Below the pieces are notes generated by a model. That model was not told the DNA's origin. It saw only the letters and a program-made list of their open reading frames with translations, and did not search any database. This document shows, in pieces, positions 5,691 through 7,931 of a DNA stretch of 7,931 nt (positions are counted from its first letter, which is position 1; each line of letters begins with the position of its first letter). Position numbers and translations under genes: made by a program. The stretch is from Nitrospira sp. (lineage in GTDB: Bacteria > Nitrospirota > Nitrospiria > Nitrospirales > Nitrospiraceae): assembly GCA_015904045.1 (NCBI GenBank), contig JABMDG010000444.1:1-7931 (forward strand), in the 5' to 3' direction.

Positions 5691-5697
5691 TTATACT
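5668..5697 (+). promoter_or_regulatory. Candidate promoter for the glycosyltransferase, nearly leaderless
   Basis: TTGGCA (5668-5673, 5 of 6 to TTGACA), an 18-bp spacer and TATACT (5692-5697, 5 of 6 to TATAAT). Transcription would begin near 5704, only a few bases before the ATG at 5707. This fits the absence of any Shine-Dalgarno sequence there. Confidence 0.5.
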
Positions 5698-5706
5698 TCT
5701 TTTCGG

Positions 5707-6789
5707 ATGCCGCTGATCTGGGCCGCCATCTCATCGCACGGGTTCGGGCATGCCGCGCAAGTCGTGCCGGTACTCAACGCGTTGGGCCGCAAGATATCAG
5801 GTCTTCGTGCAATCCTCCGCACCACCGTCCCGGCTTCCTTCTTTCAGAACCGCCTGGCCATTCCCTGGGAATTGAGCACGGTCCAGCAGGATGTCGGCTG
5901 CATTCAACAGGGGCCCTTGACGATCGATGTCGATGCCACATGGCGGGAACACGCCCGATTCCATGCGACGTGGAACGACCGGATTCACGCCGAGATCGAA
6001 GCCATGAGTCAGGCTCGCCCGAACCTGGTCCTTGCCGATACTCCGTACTTGGCCATTGCGGCTGGAGCCGAAGCAGGCCTCCGCACCGTGGGACTCGTGA
6101 GCTTTACCTGGGACCTTGTGCTCTCAGCATTTTCTGCTCCGCCGGATATCGACGGCCAGCCGCTCATCCGGGCGATACGTCAGGCCTATGCCCGGGCTGA
6201 CCTCGCCTTACGCATCACGCCCTCTCCCACAATGGACATCTTTGGGCGGTTCATCGACATCGGGCCGATCTATGAGCCGTCTCCCTCCGCTCGTGACGCC
6301 CTCTCTGCCCGGCTAGGCCTTTCGCCAGGCGAGCGCACCGTGCTCATCGGATTCGGCGGAATTCCTCTGATTTCCCTACCGATGGCAGATCTGGATGCAC
6401 TGGATGGGTATCGTTTTCTGTTTGACGGCCCGGTTCCACCGAACAGCACCAGAATCGTGTCCACACACTCATTACCGTTCTCCTTCAAAACATTGCTGGC
6501 CTCCGTCGACATCATCATGTCGAAACCGGGGTACGGCACCCTCGTCGAAGCCGTGGGATTGCGCACACCCCTCGTCTATGTCCGGCGCTATAACTTCGCC
6601 GACGAGCAACCCTTGGTGGACTATCTGCATCGATACGGTCTCGGTGTCGAATTAGCGGGGCAAGACTTTGCCGCAGGCAGGTGGGAACCTGCCCTCAGTG
6701 CTGTGAACAACCTTCCCACTCCCTCCATCCCGCCCCCGAAGGCATCGGGGGCGGAAGATGCCGCCGATGTGTTGGCAACGTACTTGTAA
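5707..6789 (+). CDS. GT-B fold glycosyltransferase (UGT/MurG-like)
   Basis: A 360-residue predicted glycosyltransferase that would transfer a sugar from a nucleotide-sugar donor; acceptor and sugar are unknown. The N-terminal domain opens with MPLIWAAISSHGFGHAAQVV, whose SHGFGH (residues 10-15) is the glycine-rich acceptor-side loop of GT-B enzymes. The C-terminal domain has SKPGYGTLVEAVGLRTPLVY (from about residue 272) followed by FADEQPLVDYL, the donor-nucleotide-binding pattern of the UGT/MurG type. The SHGFGHA motif also resembles the glycosyltransferase-like half of plant arabinokinase. There is no signal peptide; such enzymes are cytoplasmic or loosely membrane-bound. The ATG at 5707 is chosen over the TTG at 5668, because the extra 13 residues (ALLTCHFYTSF) would come from the repeat/promoter and the conserved strand begins right after the ATG. 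A 9-bp hairpin lies in the last 60 bases of the gene. Confidence 0.85.
   Translation: MPLIWAAISSHGFGHAAQVVPVLNALGRKISGLRAILRTTVPASFFQNRLAIPWELSTVQQDVGCIQQGPLTIDVDATWREHARFHATWNDRIHAEIEAMSQARPNLVLADTPYLAIAAGAEAGLRTVGLVSFTWDLVLSAFSAPPDIDGQPLIRAIRQAYARADLALRITPSPTMDIFGRFIDIGPIYEPSPSARDALSARLGLSPGERTVLIGFGGIPLISLPMADLDALDGYRFLFDGPVPPNSTRIVSTHSLPFSFKTLLASVDIIMSKPGYGTLVEAVGLRTPLVYVRRYNFADEQPLVDYLHRYGLGVELAGQDFAAGRWEPALSAVNNLPTPSIPPPKASGAEDAADVLATYL
6731..6753. other. Perfect GC-rich hairpin in the 3' end of the glycosyltransferase gene
   Basis: CGCCCCCGA (6731-6739), a loop of 5 nt (AGGCA) and TCGGGGGCG (6745-6753) form a perfect 9-bp GC-rich stem. It encodes PPPKASGAE near the C-terminus, 33 bp before the stop codon. 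No T-run follows, so it is not a typical intrinsic terminator. It could slow ribosomes or stabilise the 3' end of the message. Confidence 0.6.
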
Positions 6790-6925
6790 CCCACTCGCTG
6801 GTCATGCCCCGCCTCCTGGAACTGCCGTTCTTTCCCCAGTAACGCGCCGGTATGGGTCTATCGACCGCGCCACAGATATCGTCACGACCGTCCCTCCCAC
6901 GACCTTCGTGCTTTTGCCCGTTTCA

Positions 6926-6954
6926 TTAGGAGAATCGGAAAAGGATGCTATAGT
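6926..6954 (+). promoter_or_regulatory. Candidate extended -10 promoter for the ECF sigma factor
   Basis: TGC-TATAGT (hexamer 6949-6954) with a weak TTAGGA -35 (6926-6931) at 17 bp. Transcription would begin near 6961, giving a leader of about 63 nt. The rest of the 234-bp gap between 6790 and 7023 holds no gene I can support. No typical ECF-type (GGAAC...) autoregulatory promoter was recognised. Confidence 0.45.
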
Positions 6955-7023
6955 GGTGGACGTGTTTTTCGTACCCGTAGGGACCGGCAACCAGGAAGCA
7001 CATGGACCTGTAATCGTTCGACC

Positions 7024-7629
7024 ATGACCCCCGTCTCACCACATGCCGCATCGACGATTGCCCCGGCACTCCTGGCTCGCGTGGCCAAGGGAGAACAGCA
7101 GGCCCTCAGCCAGCTGTACGATCTATCCAGCACGCTCCTGTTCAGTATTGCGCTCCGCATCCTCGGCCATCGCGAAGAAGCCGCCGAATTGCTGCAAGAG
7201 GTCTATCTCGAAATCTGGAGTAAAGTGGTGCGGTATGATGTCGGCCGGGGTACACCGATCGCCTGGCTGATAACGCTCACCCGCAGCCGCGCCATCGACC
7301 GATTACGGATGCGCGGGACACGCACCCGACCCACCAGTGCCCAGGCCGTGAGTAGCCCCACGACGCCACCCCTTACGGACTACAATCCGCCCCCGGTCGA
7401 GGCACAGGCCGATCAGGAATTGCGCACCCACGTCAGCAACATCTTGTCGACCTTGCCGCAAGCGCAACAACAGGCGATTGAACTCGCCTACTACGAAGGC
7501 CTGTCCCATACGGAGATTTCCGTCAGACTCAATCAACCGGTGGAGTCAGTAAAGACTCGCCTCAAGCTTGGCATGGCCAAATTGCGCGAGTCTCTTCGGC
7601 ATGATTGGGTGCAGAACGAACGCCCATGA
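7024..7629 (+). CDS. ECF-type RNA polymerase sigma factor
   Basis: A 201-residue extracytoplasmic-function sigma factor, which directs RNA polymerase to a stress or redox regulon. Region 2 covers about residues 20-90: LYDLSSTLLFSIALRILGHREEAAELLQEVYLEIW, then YDVGRGTPIAWLITLTRSRAIDRLR, the core-binding and -10 recognition helices. A variable Pro/Thr-rich linker (about 95-130) is followed by region 4 at about 137-190. Region 4 holds STLPQAQQQAIELAYYEGLSHTEISVRLNQPVESVKTRLKLGMAKLRESL, a helix-turn-helix for the -35. The overall pattern is closest to the SigK-like ECF factors that pair with a zinc or cupin anti-sigma. The start at 7024 has no Shine-Dalgarno, but the conserved region begins soon after it. 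The stop codon overlaps the next gene's start (ATGA), so the pair is translationally coupled. Confidence 0.93.
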   Translation: MTPVSPHAASTIAPALLARVAKGEQQALSQLYDLSSTLLFSIALRILGHREEAAELLQEVYLEIWSKVVRYDVGRGTPIAWLITLTRSRAIDRLRMRGTRTRPTSAQAVSSPTTPPLTDYNPPPVEAQADQELRTHVSNILSTLPQAQQQAIELAYYEGLSHTEISVRLNQPVESVKTRLKLGMAKLRESLRHDWVQNERP

Positions 7630-7931
7630 GTCACGAAGAATTGGAGGAGGTGATTCCGCTGTATGCCATCGGCACCCTCGAACGGGCCGAGCGGCAAGCT
7701 ATTGAGGCTCATCTCCTGTCGGGATGCGTCCCCTGCCATACTGCCCTCAAGGAATATCAATCGGTCGCGGTGATGCTTCCGTTCGGACTGAACATGACCG
7801 CACCTCCGCGCGGTTTGAAGGCCAGACTGATGGCCGCGCGGACCATGACCGTCGCCACAGAACCGGTTGATCAACACACGGGGAAGCCGAGCCTTGAACC
7901 GGGAGAATGGATGAACCATCTGTTCCCACCG
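7626..7931 (+). CDS. Anti-sigma factor with zinc-binding N-terminal domain (partial, runs off the window)
   Basis: An open frame of 102 codons without a stop, cut by the window end. It begins MSHEELEEVIPLYAIGTLERAE and carries His29, Cys34 and Cys37 in HLLSGCVPCH, the zinc-binding anti-sigma (ZAS) signature in its H-x4-C-x2-C form. This domain binds and holds the cognate sigma factor. The ATG at 7626 overlaps the sigma factor's stop by 4 bp, and no other start fits. The last residues visible (EPGEWMNHLFPP) come after a short linker and resemble the opening of the cupin-like sensor domain of ChrR-type anti-sigmas rather than a membrane helix. This is a tentative reading because the rest is missing. 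The likely role is release of the sigma factor under a chemical stress. Confidence 0.85.
   Translation, partial: MSHEELEEVIPLYAIGTLERAERQAIEAHLLSGCVPCHTALKEYQSVAVMLPFGLNMTAPPRGLKARLMAARTMTVATEPVDQHTGKPSLEPGEWMNHLFPP

Noticed and set aside
5646..6200. 184-codon frame overlapping the glycosyltransferase
   Set aside because: It is a shadow frame of the glycosyltransferase, rich in Arg, Pro, Ser and Cys, without motifs.
6802..6990. Minus-strand 62-codon frame in the gap before the sigma factor
   Set aside because: It starts with TTG, has no ribosome-binding site and no recognisable domain.
6758..7027. Plus-strand 89-codon frame between the glycosyltransferase and the sigma factor
   Set aside because: It overlaps the glycosyltransferase end and the predicted sigma promoter, with no start signal.

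Overview
This 7.9-kb window is ordinary-looking bacterial chromosome with high coding density and moderately high GC. It holds seven complete, well-supported genes plus one small hypothetical gene and a partial anti-sigma gene at the right edge. No rRNA, tRNA, CRISPR array, transposase or phage gene is visible. The gene set is a SagB/ThcOx oxidoreductase, TPR proteins, a PagL-like outer-membrane protein, a lipoprotein and an ECF sigma/anti-sigma pair, so the host is Gram-negative. The short repeats built on CG(T/C)TTCAC and GAGATACG between and inside genes resemble the intergenic repeats of Nitrospira (Nitrospirota). That assignment is an inference and is not proven by a marker gene.

Layout. 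On the minus strand (60-1841) lies a double-domain SagB/ThcOx-type nitroreductase-family enzyme. All other genes are on the plus strand. A divergent 138-bp region separates the enzyme from a small cytoplasmic protein of unknown function (1980-2402) and a six-repeat TPR protein (2508-3272). Next is an envelope pair: a PagL-like lipid A deacylase homologue (3489-4091), and 13 bp later a lipoprotein (4105-4857). A third unit has its own promoter and encodes a two-TPR protein (5049-5366) and a 66-residue hypothetical protein (5395-5595). A GT-B glycosyltransferase (5707-6789) follows, with a promoter that seems to lie inside a repeat copy. At the right end an ECF sigma factor (7024-7629) overlaps by 4 bp the start of a zinc-binding anti-sigma factor (7626 onward, cut by the window edge).

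How the genes may work together. The sigma/anti-sigma pair is a self-contained stress or redox switch. The PagL homologue, lipoprotein and glycosyltransferase all suggest cell-envelope or glycolipid work, but nothing in the window ties them into one pathway. The SagB-type enzyme has no YcaO cyclodehydratase or precursor peptide nearby.

The most notable pattern is the repeat family. Copies lie between genes, and related sequence also lies inside reading frames: in the linker of the SagB-like enzyme, at its C-terminus (including the stop codon), and inside the 140-residue protein. One copy appears to supply a promoter. No clearly new multi-gene system is visible.
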